The position numbers and the translations under genes were made by a program. Shown piece after piece: positions 34,088 to 42,569 of a stretch of DNA of 64,000 nt (position 1 is its first letter; each line of letters starts with the position of its first letter). This DNA is from Streptomyces sp. NRRL F-2580 (lineage in GTDB: Bacteria; Actinomycetota; Actinomycetes; Streptomycetales; Streptomycetaceae). Where the stretch lies: the NCBI RefSeq assembly GCF_000720115.1, contig NZ_JOIR01000009.1:118203-182202 (forward strand), given 5' to 3'. The notes beneath the pieces are model-generated. The model did not search any database, was not told where the DNA came from, and saw nothing but the letters and a program-made list of their open reading frames with translations.

Positions 34088-35076
34088 GCGAGGGTCACCC
34101 TTCGGTCCGCGGCGGCGTACAACAGGTCGGCGATGGCGCCGGCGAGGACCACGGCGGTGCCGATGGCCAGGACGACGCCGACCACGACGGGCAGGTCCAC
34201 GACCCGTACCCCGTCGATGAGGGTCTTGCCGAGGCCGGGGATCCCGAAGAGCGACTCGGTGAGCACGGCGCCGCCGATCATCGTGCCGAAGTCCACGGCG
34301 CTGAGCGCGATCACGGGGGCCACGGCGCCGCGCACCGCGTGCCGGGTGACGACGGCCCGCTCCCCCACCCCGTAGGCACGGAAGGTGCGGATGTGATCCT
34401 CGGCGAGTGTCTCCAGGGTCGAACTTCGGGTGAGCCGGGCGTACTTGGCGCTCTCGAAGAGGCCGAGCGTCACCCACGGCAGGAGCAGGTTCCAGGCCCA
34501 CTGCTCGGGGTCCTCGGTCAACGGCACGTACGTCGGGAAGGGCAGCCACTGGAGGTAGGCGCAGACGCTCATGAGCAGCAGCAGGCCCAGGATGAAGACG
34601 GGGGTGCCGGTCCCGGCGAGCGTGAGGACGGTCAGGGCCCGTTCGGTGATGCCGCCGCGGCGCAGCGCGGACAGCAGTCCGGTGCCGACGCCGACCACCA
34701 GCCAGATCACCAGCGCGCCCAGCGCGAGGGAGAGGGTGGCGGGCAGCCGTTCCAGGATGAGCTCGGTGACCTGCTGGTCGTTCTGGTACGAGAATCCCAG
34801 GCAGGGCGCGTCGCAGTGCAGGACGAGCCCGGCGCCGCCGGAGTAGTCACGGCCCACCAGCAGTCCCTGGAGGAAGTGCAGGTACTGGGTGAGCGCCGAC
34901 TCGTTCAGTCCGAGCTGTTCGCGCACCTGGGCGATCTGCGCCGGGTTGCAGCGCTCCCCGCAGGCGAGCCGGGCGGGGTCGCCGGGGGCGAGGTAGAAGA
35001 GGGCGTAGATGAGGACGGACAGGGTGAGCAGCACGAGCAGTGCGCCGCCGGTCCGTTTGAGTACGAACCGGGTCAC
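34084..35076 (-). CDS. Peptide ABC transporter permease (DppB type)
   Basis: A 330-aa membrane protein from GTG 35076. It has the first membrane segment 'GGALLVLLTLSVLIYALFYL', a large outer loop containing two cysteine pairs ('CGERCNPAQ', 'CDAPC'), then five further segments and the inner-membrane 'EAA' loop ('RAYGVGERAVVTRHAVRGA'), characteristic of DppB/OppB. It pairs with the DppC-type permease. Its start overlaps the DppC stop (GTGA) and its stop overlaps the ATPase start, so translation is coupled along the operon. Confidence 0.94.
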   Translation of the reverse strand: MTRFVLKRTGGALLVLLTLSVLIYALFYLAPGDPARLACGERCNPAQIAQVREQLGLNESALTQYLHFLQGLLVGRDYSGGAGLVLHCDAPCLGFSYQNDQQVTELILERLPATLSLALGALVIWLVVGVGTGLLSALRRGGITERALTVLTLAGTGTPVFILGLLLLMSVCAYLQWLPFPTYVPLTEDPEQWAWNLLLPWVTLGLFESAKYARLTRSSTLETLAEDHIRTFRAYGVGERAVVTRHAVRGAVAPVIALSAVDFGTMIGGAVLTESLFGIPGLGKTLIDGVRVVDLPVVVGVVLAIGTAVVLAGAIADLLYAAADRRVTLA

Positions 35077-36056
35077 TGCTCGCGCTCCTTTCTGGTGCCG
35101 ACCCGCAGGCGGGAGCCTTCGCGCGGGTCGAGGGCCGTGCGGACGGCGTCGCCGAGCACGGTGAAGGCGAGCACGGTGACGAAGAGCAGCCCGGCGGGGA
35201 GGAGGACGTAGGCGGGGTCGGCGCGGAACCAGGTCTGGGCGCTGGACAGCATCTGTCCCCAGGAGGGGGTGGGCGGTTTCACGCCGACGCCGAGGAAGGA
35301 CAGCGAGGCCTCGGCCACCATGGCGGTGGGGACCTTGATCGCGGCGTAGGTGATGACGGGCGCGGCCAGCGAGGGCAGCAGTTCGCGGCGGGCGATGCGC
35401 AGCGTGCTGTTGCCGGAGAGCCGGGCGGCGTCCACGAAGTCCAGGCCGCGCAGGGCGAGGGTCTGGGCACGCACCATCCGGGCGACGCCGCCCCAGTCGA
35501 GCAGTCCGATGATCAGGATCAGCAGTAGCGGCCGCGGGAAGTCGGGCGGGACCACGGCGGTGAGGGCGATGCCGAGCACCAGCATGGGCAGGGCGATCAT
35601 CACATCGGTGAACCGGCCGATGAGCTGTCCCACGAAGCGGTTGCCGAGCGCGGCGGCGAGCCCGGCGGCCACCCCGACGGCGGTCTGTACGACGGTGGCG
35701 CCGAGGGCGACGAGCAGGGAGACCCGGGCGCCGTAGGCGAGCCGGGTGAACAGGTCGCGGCCGGTGCCCGGTTCGACGCCGAGCCAGTGGTCTGCGGAGA
35801 TCCCGCCGAAGGAGCCGTACGGGACGCCGCCGCGCGCGGAGTCGACGAGGTCGTCGTGGTACGCGTTCGGGTCCTGGCCGGTGAGCTGGGCGAGCAGGGG
35901 TGCGGTGAGGGCGACCACGACGAGGAGGGCGAGGACGCCGCCGGCCGCGAGGGCCGCGGGGCGCCGGCGCAGGCGCCGCCCGATCTGGCGGCCGGCGCCC
36001 GCGCCCGAGGTGACGATCCCGGGCGCGGGCACCGATCGTTCGGCGGTGACGGTCAT
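35073..36056 (-). CDS. Peptide ABC transporter permease (DppC type)
   Basis: A 327-aa membrane protein from ATG 36056. Features: an N-terminal cytosolic tail with an Arg-rich start, six membrane segments, the pre-loop 'HWLGVEPGTGRDLFTRLAYG' (DppC/OppC 'H.LGTD..GRD' motif) and an EAA loop 'ARLSGNSTLRIARRELLP'. It ends 'GDAVRTALDPREGSRLRVG', the usual DppC tail. The ATG overlaps the substrate-binding-protein stop. Forms the heterodimeric pore with the DppB-type permease. Confidence 0.94.
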   Translation of the reverse strand: MTVTAERSVPAPGIVTSGAGAGRQIGRRLRRRPAALAAGGVLALLVVVALTAPLLAQLTGQDPNAYHDDLVDSARGGVPYGSFGGISADHWLGVEPGTGRDLFTRLAYGARVSLLVALGATVVQTAVGVAAGLAAALGNRFVGQLIGRFTDVMIALPMLVLGIALTAVVPPDFPRPLLLILIIGLLDWGGVARMVRAQTLALRGLDFVDAARLSGNSTLRIARRELLPSLAAPVITYAAIKVPTAMVAEASLSFLGVGVKPPTPSWGQMLSSAQTWFRADPAYVLLPAGLLFVTVLAFTVLGDAVRTALDPREGSRLRVGTRKEREQ

Positions 36057-37792
36057 TTGACGGAGACCTGCGAGATGTCGAGGACGCCCGTCCAGTCGCT
36101 GATCACGACGTTCTTGACGTCCTTGCCGACGAGCCGCTTGTAGACCGGGTGGAAGAGCGGCACGTCGAGGGCCTGCTCACCGATCTTCTTGTCGAGGGCG
36201 CCCCAGCGCTTGCCTGCCGCCGCGAGGTCGGTCAGCTTGGCGATCTCGTCGATCTCGGCGTTGACGGCCGGGTCGTTCAGCTGCGCGTGGTTGTAGTTGG
36301 AGCCGTTGGTCACGATCTGCCGGCCGTCGAAGATCGGGGCGAGGAAGGGGCCGCCGGACGGCCAGTCGGCGCCCCAGCGGGAGAGGAAGAAGCCGGGGGT
36401 GTCCTTGGCGTCCCAGCGCTTCTCGTTGAAGGCGTTGTTCTCCAGTCCCTCCAGCTTGACGGTGATGCCGGCGGCGGCGAGGGACTGCTGGACGGCGGTG
36501 GCGACCTCGGGGCTGGTCTGGCGGTTCTGCGCGGTGGAGTGGGTCAGGGTGACGGTGAGGCCGTCGGGGAAGCCCGCCTCCGCCAGCAGCTGCTTGGCCT
36601 TGGCCGGGTCGCCGGTCTTGCCCGCCGGGAAGTGGTCGTACGGGGTGAAGCCGAAGGCCTCGCGCTCGGGCAGGAAGGTGGTGGCGGGCTCGGCGAGCGC
36701 GGAGCCGCCGGCGGCGTTGATCACGCTGGTGCGGTTGATGGCGTAGGAGACGGCCTGGCGCACCTTCGGGTTGTCGAAGGGGGCCACCTTCGGGTTGAAG
36801 GCCAGGTAGTTGACGTAGCCGAAGTGGCCGGTGCCGATGCGCCCCTCCAGCTCCTTGTTGCTGCCGATCTGCGCGAGTTCGGCGGGCCCGAGGTTGGTGT
36901 CGGTGGTGATGGCCGCCGCGTCGGGGCCGGAGCTGGTGGACAGGCGCTGGTTGATGACGGCGGAGTCCAGTCCGGAGCGGACGTCGATCTTGTCCGGGTA
37001 GGCCTTGCGCTCCTCGTCGGTCTTCTCGTCCCAGTGCTCGTTGCGCTCCAGGGTGAGGTGCTCGCCGTCGTTGTCGTTCTTGACGACCTTGTACGGGCCG
37101 GAGGAGACGGGATGCTCCTCGTACTTGACCCCGGTGTCCTTGGCCTTGGGGACGGGCGCGAACTGCGTCTGGGTGGCGACGAAGGGGAACTCGCCCTCGG
37201 GCTTGCGCAGTTTGAAGACGATCGTCTTCGCGTCGGGCACGACGATCGAGTCGAGGCCCTTGCCGCCGTCCTTGTAGGGGCCCTCGTACGTCTCCCCGCC
37301 GACCAGCCAGTCGCGCAGGTAGGGGGCGCCGCCCGACAGCTCGCCGGCGAAGGACCGCTCGATACCGTACTTGATGTCGGCGGTGGTGATCGGGGAGCCG
37401 TCCTCGTACTTCAGCCCGTCCTTGAGCGTGTACGTCCACTCGGTGGCGTCGGCGTTGGGCCTGCCCGTGTCGGTGGCCAGGTCGGGCACGACCTTGGTGC
37501 CGGCCGCCCCGGCTTCGCGGTTGCGGGTGGTCAGCGTGCGGAAGACCAGCGAGGGAACGTTTCCGCCGCCCGAGGTGTAGAGGCGGGCCGGGTCGAAGTC
37601 GCTCTGCGGCTCGGAGTTGAGGACGGTCAGGGTGCCGCCCTTCTGCGGCGCACCCCCGGCGGCGCCCGGCTTGTCGCCCGAACCGGCCTTGTCCGCGCCG
37701 TCCTTGGGCCCGCAGGCGGCGGCGCCCCCGGCCAGTACGAGGCTGACGGCGACCGCGGCCACGCGGCGCGATATGTGGGACTGACGCAACAT
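36053..37792 (-). CDS. Peptide ABC transporter substrate-binding lipoprotein (family 5)
   Basis: A 579-aa exported protein from ATG 37792. The signal peptide (1-26) ends with lipobox 'GGAAAC', C27 being the lipid anchor. The mature domain has the SBP_bac_5 order: 'GGTLTVLNSEP', 'EWTYTLKDGLKYEDGSPITT' (in part), 'FAPVPKAKD', 'SSGPYKVV', a 'LAFNPKVAPFDNPKVRQAVSYA' block and 'YNHAQLNDPAVNAEID'. Dpp/Opp binding proteins capture di- or oligopeptides outside the membrane. First structural gene of the operon, transcribed through a leader with a small Cys-ending peptide and a terminator. Confidence 0.94.
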   Translation of the reverse strand: MLRQSHISRRVAAVAVSLVLAGGAAACGPKDGADKAGSGDKPGAAGGAPQKGGTLTVLNSEPQSDFDPARLYTSGGGNVPSLVFRTLTTRNREAGAAGTKVVPDLATDTGRPNADATEWTYTLKDGLKYEDGSPITTADIKYGIERSFAGELSGGAPYLRDWLVGGETYEGPYKDGGKGLDSIVVPDAKTIVFKLRKPEGEFPFVATQTQFAPVPKAKDTGVKYEEHPVSSGPYKVVKNDNDGEHLTLERNEHWDEKTDEERKAYPDKIDVRSGLDSAVINQRLSTSSGPDAAAITTDTNLGPAELAQIGSNKELEGRIGTGHFGYVNYLAFNPKVAPFDNPKVRQAVSYAINRTSVINAAGGSALAEPATTFLPEREAFGFTPYDHFPAGKTGDPAKAKQLLAEAGFPDGLTVTLTHSTAQNRQTSPEVATAVQQSLAAAGITVKLEGLENNAFNEKRWDAKDTPGFFLSRWGADWPSGGPFLAPIFDGRQIVTNGSNYNHAQLNDPAVNAEIDEIAKLTDLAAAGKRWGALDKKIGEQALDVPLFHPVYKRLVGKDVKNVVISDWTGVLDISQVSVK

Positions 37793-37891
37793 CGGAGAAG
37801 GACCTCTCGGCGTGAAGGAGGAAAGGAGGAGAAGCGGGAGAAGGCCACGCCAGGGGCAGCGATCGGCGCCGGAGAGGGGTCACCGATGACG

Positions 37892-37933
37892 AAAAGAGCC
37901 GCGCCTGCGGGCATGCGTACACCCGGGCGCGGC
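37892..37933 (-). terminator. Attenuator-like intrinsic terminator in peptide-uptake leader
   Basis: On the minus strand GCCGCGCC and GGCGCGGC pair around a 20-nt loop and are followed directly by TCTTTT. It stands between a small leader ORF (stop at 37971) and the substrate-binding-protein gene (start 37792), where termination would switch off the operon. Confidence 0.78.
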
Positions 37934-37970
37934 GAAATACGGAAAAGGGTCGCGGCGCTTCAGGCGAGCG

Positions 37971-38078
37971 TCAGCGACAGAAGATGTCGGCCACGCTGTG
38001 CGCGGTCACACCAAGCAGCGCCAGCTCAATGGCGGCGCTCGCGGTCATGGTGTGGTGCTGCGACATGCGGAGAACCAT
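37971..38078 (-). CDS. Putative leader peptide ending Cys-Arg
   Basis: A 35-codon frame from ATG 38078 (or ATGs at 38066 or 38048) ending '...SVADIFCR'. Short actinobacterial peptides ending in Cys-Arg are known upstream of transporter and sulfur-metabolism operons, where ribosome behaviour at the cysteine codon can control the mRNA. Here the stop is 38 nt ahead of the intrinsic terminator. No strong ribosome site precedes any of the three ATGs, so it may be leaderless or weakly translated. Confidence 0.55.
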   Translation of the reverse strand: MVLRMSQHHTMTASAAIELALLGVTAHSVADIFCR

Positions 38079-38136
38079 CGCCGATGATCGGACGGATTGT
38101 CAACGCGGGTTCCGGCCCCGATGCTGCCTGACGACA

Positions 38137-39513
38137 TCAACTACCGGGGTACACCCAGGGGTTGGCCTTGCACTGGATTCCGCCGATGTCGAGGGACTTC
38201 GTCTGCTGCTGCATGATCGGCGCGAGCGCGCCCGGGGTCTGGCAGTTCACGTGCCCGTGTCCGAGCCGGTGGCCGACCTCGTGGTTGATGAGCATCTGGC
38301 GGTAGGCGAACATCTGGTCCGGACCGTAGGTCGCGGATCCCTGCGCCCAGCGGAACGCGTTGATCATGACCCGGGAGGTCGACGCGGAGTCGCAGGAGAC
38401 GTTGTCCACGGTGGTGTCGAGGTCGGACTTGGCGCACCAGACCCCGGTGGTCCCGGGGCTGGCCAGCGTGATCACGAAATCGGCCTCGCCGCCCGGCACC
38501 CGCTCGAAGGTCATCGTGCCCCCGTGGGCCCAGCTGCGCGGGTCGTTGAGGGTGCGCTGGACCGCCTCGGCGAACAGCTGCGGGTCCAGGCCCAGGCCCT
38601 GCTCGACGTCGACGCGGTAGCGCACGAGCCTGCCCTTGCCGGGGGCCTTGGCCACACCGGGCACGGTGTCGAAGGTCCCGGGGCCGGTGAGCTTCGCGTC
38701 GATCGGCAGCTGCTGGGCCATCTGCTGCTCGTACGTCAGCTCCGGTGCGGGTGCGGCGGAGGGCGCCGCGGGCGCGGCCGCCGCCGCGCCCGGGGTGGGG
38801 CGGCCGTCCGAGCGGGAGGCGGCCGTGTCGGACCGGCCCTCGCCGGGGGCGGCCGCGGTACCGGTCTTGGCGCCGTCTCCGTCCGCGATCACCTGGCCCG
38901 CGACGACGACGGCGAGGACGGTGGTGACGGCCGCGGCGGCCATGCCGGTGTACGTACGGACCTTCTGGCCGCGGCCGGAGCCGGGCGGCGGCTCCTCGAC
39001 CGGATCGACCGGTGTGCGCGGCCCGGGCACGCGGCGGTGCGAGCCCGTGGAGGTGAAGGGGTCGGGCTCGGGAGCCCGGGACGGGGCCGGGGCAGGCGCC
39101 GGGGCCGGGGCCGGCTGCTCCAGGACCACCTGGGGGAAGCCCACCGCGGGAGTGCCGAAGGCCGGGGTGTCGCAGTCCAGGAGGGCCGCGCCCGCGGCGG
39201 GCGCAGCCGGGGCCGTGCCGCCGGTGGCGCGGCGGGGGCGCGGGACCCCGCGCCAGTCCCCGTACACGGAGTCGGGGCGGGCCCCCCAGGCGCCGCCGGG
39301 CTCGTACTGCTGGGGGTGCCCCCCGGCCCGGGCGCCGGCGAACGGCGGGTCCTGGGAGACGTACCCCTGGTGGTTCACGGTGGGTTCGGGCCGGTGCGCG
39401 GCGGCCTGTTCCTCGTACGGCCACGACTCGTACTCCGCCTGCGGCGGGGCGGGAGCGGGGGCCGCGGCAGGAGCCGTGGCCGGGCTCGGGCCCTTGCGAC
39501 TATGTCGTCCCAC
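38137..39513 (-). CDS. DUF3152 membrane-anchored zinc metalloprotease
   Basis: A 458-aa protein from GTG 39513 ('GRHSRKGPSP'). Residues 1-190 are Pro/Ala-rich and cytosolic, a single membrane segment lies near 195-220 ('TGMAAAAVTTVLAVVVAGQV'), and the rest is extracellular. The C-terminal DUF3152 domain has the metzincin-like site 'HEVGHRLGHGH' with three His ligands and catalytic Glu, plus four cysteines likely disulfide-bonded. The M. tuberculosis relative Rv3207c sits next to moeB1, as here. It starts 5 bp after the hydrolase gene stop, so they share an operon. Substrate unknown. Confidence 0.88.
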   Translation of the reverse strand: MGRHSRKGPSPATAPAAAPAPAPPQAEYESWPYEEQAAAHRPEPTVNHQGYVSQDPPFAGARAGGHPQQYEPGGAWGARPDSVYGDWRGVPRPRRATGGTAPAAPAAGAALLDCDTPAFGTPAVGFPQVVLEQPAPAPAPAPAPSRAPEPDPFTSTGSHRRVPGPRTPVDPVEEPPPGSGRGQKVRTYTGMAAAAVTTVLAVVVAGQVIADGDGAKTGTAAAPGEGRSDTAASRSDGRPTPGAAAAAPAAPSAAPAPELTYEQQMAQQLPIDAKLTGPGTFDTVPGVAKAPGKGRLVRYRVDVEQGLGLDPQLFAEAVQRTLNDPRSWAHGGTMTFERVPGGEADFVITLASPGTTGVWCAKSDLDTTVDNVSCDSASTSRVMINAFRWAQGSATYGPDQMFAYRQMLINHEVGHRLGHGHVNCQTPGALAPIMQQQTKSLDIGGIQCKANPWVYPGS

Positions 39514-39518
39514 GGTCC

Positions 39519-40520
39519 TCAGCCTCTGCCGTCTTCGGTATCTCGGTCGGTCTCGCCCTCGCCCGTGCCGGTGTCGTGCAGCAGCTCCCGGAAGGCGGCG
39601 GCGACCACCTCGGGGTACTCCATCATCGCCACGTGCCCGGCCTCGGGAAGGGTCAGCAGCCGCGAACCCCGGAAGGCGGCGGCGGCCCTGTGCGCCATAC
39701 GGTACGAGACCAGTTGGTCCCGGCCACCGTAGACCAGCAGAGACGGCGCGAGAACCCGCTGCGCCTGGCGCCACAGCCCGTGCTGGCCGCCGAGGGTGTA
39801 GGCGTCGACGATGCCGCGCGAGGAGCGGGTCATCGCCTCCCAGAAGTACGGAAGGGCCATGCGCCTCTCCATCTCCTCCACGGCGTGGCGGAATCCCTCG
39901 GGTGTCACCCGGGAGGGGTCTCCGTAACAGAGGTCCGTCACCCCACGGGTGCGCTGCTCGGCGCTGAGGCCCCGCGTCAACCGGCTGAAGAGCCCCGCCA
40001 CCCCCGGTACGGCGAGCAGCGCGGTCGGCACGGCCGACTTCTGCACGCGCAGTTCGGGCAGGGCGGGCGAGACCAGCGTGAGGGTGCGCACGAGGTCGGG
40101 CCGGACGGCCGCGACCCGGGTGGAGACGGCGCCGCCCAGGGAGTTCCCGAACAGGTGGACGGGACCGCGCCCGGCGGCGTCGAGGTGACGGATGACGGCG
40201 CGGGCGAACGCGGTGACGGAGTAGTCGCGGTCGGCGGGCGGCGGGGACCAGCCGAAGCCGGGCAGGTCCAGGGCCTCGCCGTCGACGGTGTCGGCCAGCT
40301 GCGCCATGAGGTCCGACCAGTTCTGCGAGGAACCGCCCAGTCCGTGCACGAAGAGCGCCGGCGGCAGCCCCGTGCGCAGGGGCGGGCGCACCCGCACGGC
40401 CAGTTCCAGCCCGGGCAGCGCGGCGGTGACCACCTGCTCTCCCTCGGCCACCCGGACGGCTCCCACCAGGGAGGACGGCTCGGCGGTGGACCGTACGCCC
40501 GGCAGCTCGGTCGAAGACAT
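39519..40520 (-). CDS. Alpha/beta hydrolase
   Basis: A 333-aa protein from ATG 40520. It shows the oxyanion region 'FVHGLGGSSQNWSD', nucleophile elbow 'LFGNSLGGAVS' (G-N-S-L-G), acid 'VYGGRDQLVS' and the late histidine in 'LPEAGHVAMMEYPE'. A helical cap covers about 155-240. The substrate is unknown; such proteins are esterases, lactonases or C-C hydrolases. It precedes the DUF3152 gene by 5 bp and is divergent from an acidic small-protein gene, with a 26-bp perfect palindrome between them. Confidence 0.9.
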   Translation of the reverse strand: MSSTELPGVRSTAEPSSLVGAVRVAEGEQVVTAALPGLELAVRVRPPLRTGLPPALFVHGLGGSSQNWSDLMAQLADTVDGEALDLPGFGWSPPPADRDYSVTAFARAVIRHLDAAGRGPVHLFGNSLGGAVSTRVAAVRPDLVRTLTLVSPALPELRVQKSAVPTALLAVPGVAGLFSRLTRGLSAEQRTRGVTDLCYGDPSRVTPEGFRHAVEEMERRMALPYFWEAMTRSSRGIVDAYTLGGQHGLWRQAQRVLAPSLLVYGGRDQLVSYRMAHRAAAAFRGSRLLTLPEAGHVAMMEYPEVVAAAFRELLHDTGTGEGETDRDTEDGRG

Positions 40521-40577
40521 GCGGGCAATGTTACGAGACGATCACGCTCCACTTCCTGTGTTCGCGGTCACAGACAC

Positions 40578-40603
40578 ATGCGGATCCGGATCCGGATCCG
40601 CAT
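40578..40603. promoter_or_regulatory. 26-bp perfect palindrome in divergent intergenic region
   Basis: ATGCGGATCC-GGATCC-GGATCCGCAT: a perfect 26-bp palindrome made of three overlapping GGATCC units. It lies 57 bp upstream of the minus-strand hydrolase gene and 61 bp upstream of the plus-strand small-protein gene, where an operator for a dimeric repressor would be expected. It could also be a transcript hairpin. Confidence 0.6.
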
Positions 40604-40664
40604 AGCGGTGCATCCTCGATCCTCCTAGGCTCATAGGTGAGAGCAAGGAAGCGAGGGGAGCGGC

Positions 40665-40880
40665 ATGACTGTCGACCCTGCGGAGCCGGACACCTTCCGG
40701 GAGCCATTCCCGGAAACCCTCGACCCTGAGGCGCCCGAGGCGGATGTGGCGGAGCAGCAGGCCGACCTCCGGCCGGACGAGGACGACCCGATGACCGGTG
40801 CGGAGGTGGGCGAGGCCGCGGACGGGGATGCGGCCGAGCAGGCGCGGGTGGTGCCGCTCGACGAGGACGACTACCGCTGA
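40665..40880 (+). CDS. Small acidic hypothetical protein
   Basis: A 71-aa protein from ATG 40665 with AGGGGAG five bases upstream. Nearly a third of its residues are Asp or Glu and it has no cysteine or hydrophobic core, so it is probably disordered. It ends 'VVPLDEDDYR'. Streptomyces genomes carry many such acidic small proteins. Convergence with no gene and a good ribosome site support it as real, but nothing indicates function. Confidence 0.7.
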   Translation: MTVDPAEPDTFREPFPETLDPEAPEADVAEQQADLRPDEDDPMTGAEVGEAADGDAAEQARVVPLDEDDYR

Positions 40881-41029
40881 CCGACCTCCGACCGACCGCT
40901 GACCAGCGCCTCCGGGCCGTCCGTACCGCGAGAAAACTCGGCTTGAACCCTCCAGATTCGGTTACCGAAAAGTACGATGGCGGGCGCGGCGCAGAGCGCA
41001 CTGTGTTCTTAGAGAAAGTGGGAGGCGGC

Positions 41030-41683
41030 GTGACAGCCATCGAGCAGACCGAGGCAGCGCGTCCGCGGGGCACGCGACTGCCGCGCCGAGCCCGACGCAA
41101 CCAGCTCCTGGGCGCGGCGCAGGAGGTTTTCGTCGCGCAGGGTTACCACGCGGCGGCGATGGACGACATCGCCGAGCGTGCCGGAGTGAGCAAGCCGGTG
41201 CTGTACCAGCACTTCCCCGGCAAGCTCGACCTGTACCTGGCGCTGCTGGACCAGCACTGCGAGGCCCTGTTGCTGGCCGTGCGCACCGCGCTCGCGTCGA
41301 CGACGGACAACAAGCTGCGCGTGGCCGCCACGATGGACGCGTACTTCGCGTACGTGGAGGAGGAGGGCGGCGCCTTCCGGCTGGTCTTCGAGTCCGACCT
41401 GACGAACGAGCCGGCGGTGCGCGAGCGCGTGGACCGCGTCTCGCTCCAGTGCGCCGAGGCCATCTGCGAGGTCATCGCCGAGGACACCGGGCTGTCCCGG
41501 GACGAGTCGATGCTGCTGGCCGTGGGCCTGGGCGGGGTCTCGCAGGTCGTGGCCCGCTACTGGCTGTCCAGCGAGAGCCCGGTCGCCCGTGACACGGCGG
41601 TCGGCCTGCTGACCTCGCTCGCCTGGCGCGGTATCGCCGGCTTCCCGCTGCACGGCGCCGAGCCGAGTGCCGAACTGGGCTGA
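41030..41683 (+). CDS. TetR/AcrR-family transcriptional regulator
   Basis: A 217-aa protein from GTG 41030, preceded by GGGAGGCGG; an upstream frame to 40943 lacks a site. The N-terminal helix-turn-helix is clear: 'QLLGAAQEVFVAQGYHAAAM' followed by 'DDIAERAGVSKPVLYQHFPG' (residues about 30-70). The C-terminal half is the ligand-binding helical domain. It lies directly before DUF3107 and near the ferritin-like and helicase genes, the same order as Rv3208-Rv3208A-Rv3210c-Rv3211. Ligand and targets are unknown; autoregulation is likely for the family. Confidence 0.94.
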   Translation: MTAIEQTEAARPRGTRLPRRARRNQLLGAAQEVFVAQGYHAAAMDDIAERAGVSKPVLYQHFPGKLDLYLALLDQHCEALLLAVRTALASTTDNKLRVAATMDAYFAYVEEEGGAFRLVFESDLTNEPAVRERVDRVSLQCAEAICEVIAEDTGLSRDESMLLAVGLGGVSQVVARYWLSSESPVARDTAVGLLTSLAWRGIAGFPLHGAEPSAELG

Positions 41684-41825
41684 GCCGACCGGCCCACGGC
41701 CCGTACCTGCCGTTGTTCGCTGCCAGCGTGTCCGTTCCGCGCGGTCCCCATCCCCTCACCGGGCTAATGTGGACCGCGTACGGCGCGGCTGATCGCGCGA
41801 ACCGGATCGTCGGAGGGACAAAGCC

Positions 41826-42053
41826 GTGGAGGTCAAGATCGGCGTGCAGCACGCACCCCGGGAGATCGTGCTGGAGAGCGACCTGAGCGCCGAGGAGCTG
41901 GAGAGCATCGTCACCGCGGCGCTGTCCGGCAACGAGCCGCTGCTGAGCCTCACCGACAACAAGGGCCGCAAGGTCCTGGTGCCGTCCGACCGCCTGTCGT
42001 ACGTCGACCTGGGTGAGCCGAGCGTGCGCAAGGTCGGCTTCGGCGCGCTCTGA
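41826..42053 (+). CDS. DUF3107 protein (TB9.4 homologue)
   Basis: A 75-aa protein from GTG 41826, with CGGAGGG ten bases upstream. It starts 'EVKIGVQHAPREIVLESD' and ends 'VRKVGFGAL', with a compact alpha/beta pattern; this matches DUF3107, whose M. tuberculosis member TB9.4 (Rv3208A) follows the same TetR gene. Function is unknown. A strong hairpin follows within 12 bp, so the message is probably a short TetR/DUF3107 or monocistronic unit. Confidence 0.92.
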   Translation: MEVKIGVQHAPREIVLESDLSAEELESIVTAALSGNEPLLSLTDNKGRKVLVPSDRLSYVDLGEPSVRKVGFGAL

Positions 42054-42064
42054 GAACTGTCGCG

Positions 42065-42096
42065 AACGGCCCGGTGGTTGCCTCCACCGGGCCGTT
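42065..42096 (+). terminator. Terminator after DUF3107 gene
   Basis: AACGGCCCGGTGG pairs with CCACCGGGCCGTT around a 6-nt loop and is followed by TCCCTTTCTT. Confidence 0.85.
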
Positions 42097-42162
42097 TCCC
42101 TTTCTTCCGCTTCGGGTAGGACGGCAGTGACCCGGTTTGCCCTGACGTATGGGAGAGACCTC

Positions 42163-42465
42163 ATGCTGCTGATGGAAGTGCTCGGCTCCGCTCTGTTGGG
42201 CCTCGCCCTGTCCGCAACAGCCGCCCGAGTGCTCGCACGCCGCCTGCCGTCCCGGAGAGTGGTGCTGGTCAGCGGTGTGCTGGGGGCGTTGTTCGGGGCG
42301 TATCTCACCCACTTCGCGCTGGGTCCCGGGCACAACACCCTGACCGCGACCTTCGTCGGCGGGGTGCTCGTGTCGGCGGTGGTCCTGTCCCTGTTGCTCC
42401 GTCCGGCCGCCGGGCCCCGCAGGCCCGCCCGCAGGACTCCGTTTTCACTCCCGTCACAAGGCTGA
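42163..42465 (+). CDS. Small integral membrane protein, unknown
   Basis: A 100-aa protein from ATG 42163 (GGGAGAG six bases upstream). It has three hydrophobic stretches: 'VLGSALLGLALSATAARVLA', 'VVLVSGVLGALFGAYLTHFA' and 'ATFVGGVLVSAVVLSLLL', then a basic proline-rich tail. The architecture recalls GlsB/YeaQ-type small membrane proteins, but no motif is decisive. It stands between terminators, convergent with the ferritin-like gene. Confidence 0.7.
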   Translation: MLLMEVLGSALLGLALSATAARVLARRLPSRRVVLVSGVLGALFGAYLTHFALGPGHNTLTATFVGGVLVSAVVLSLLLRPAAGPRRPARRTPFSLPSQG

Positions 42466-42488
42466 CCCCTGAGGATCTCCTGACGGAC

Positions 42489-42533
42489 GTACACCGGCCC
42501 CGGCGCGCATCGTGCGCGCCGGGGCCGGTGTAC
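42489..42533. terminator. Long bidirectional terminator
   Basis: Two perfectly complementary 21-nt arms (starting GTACACCGGCCCCGGC) around TCG, between the convergent membrane-protein and ferritin-like genes. Confidence 0.88.
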
Positions 42534-42569
42534 GAAGCCCCATCGGGCTCTGCGGAGGGGGCCGTCCGA

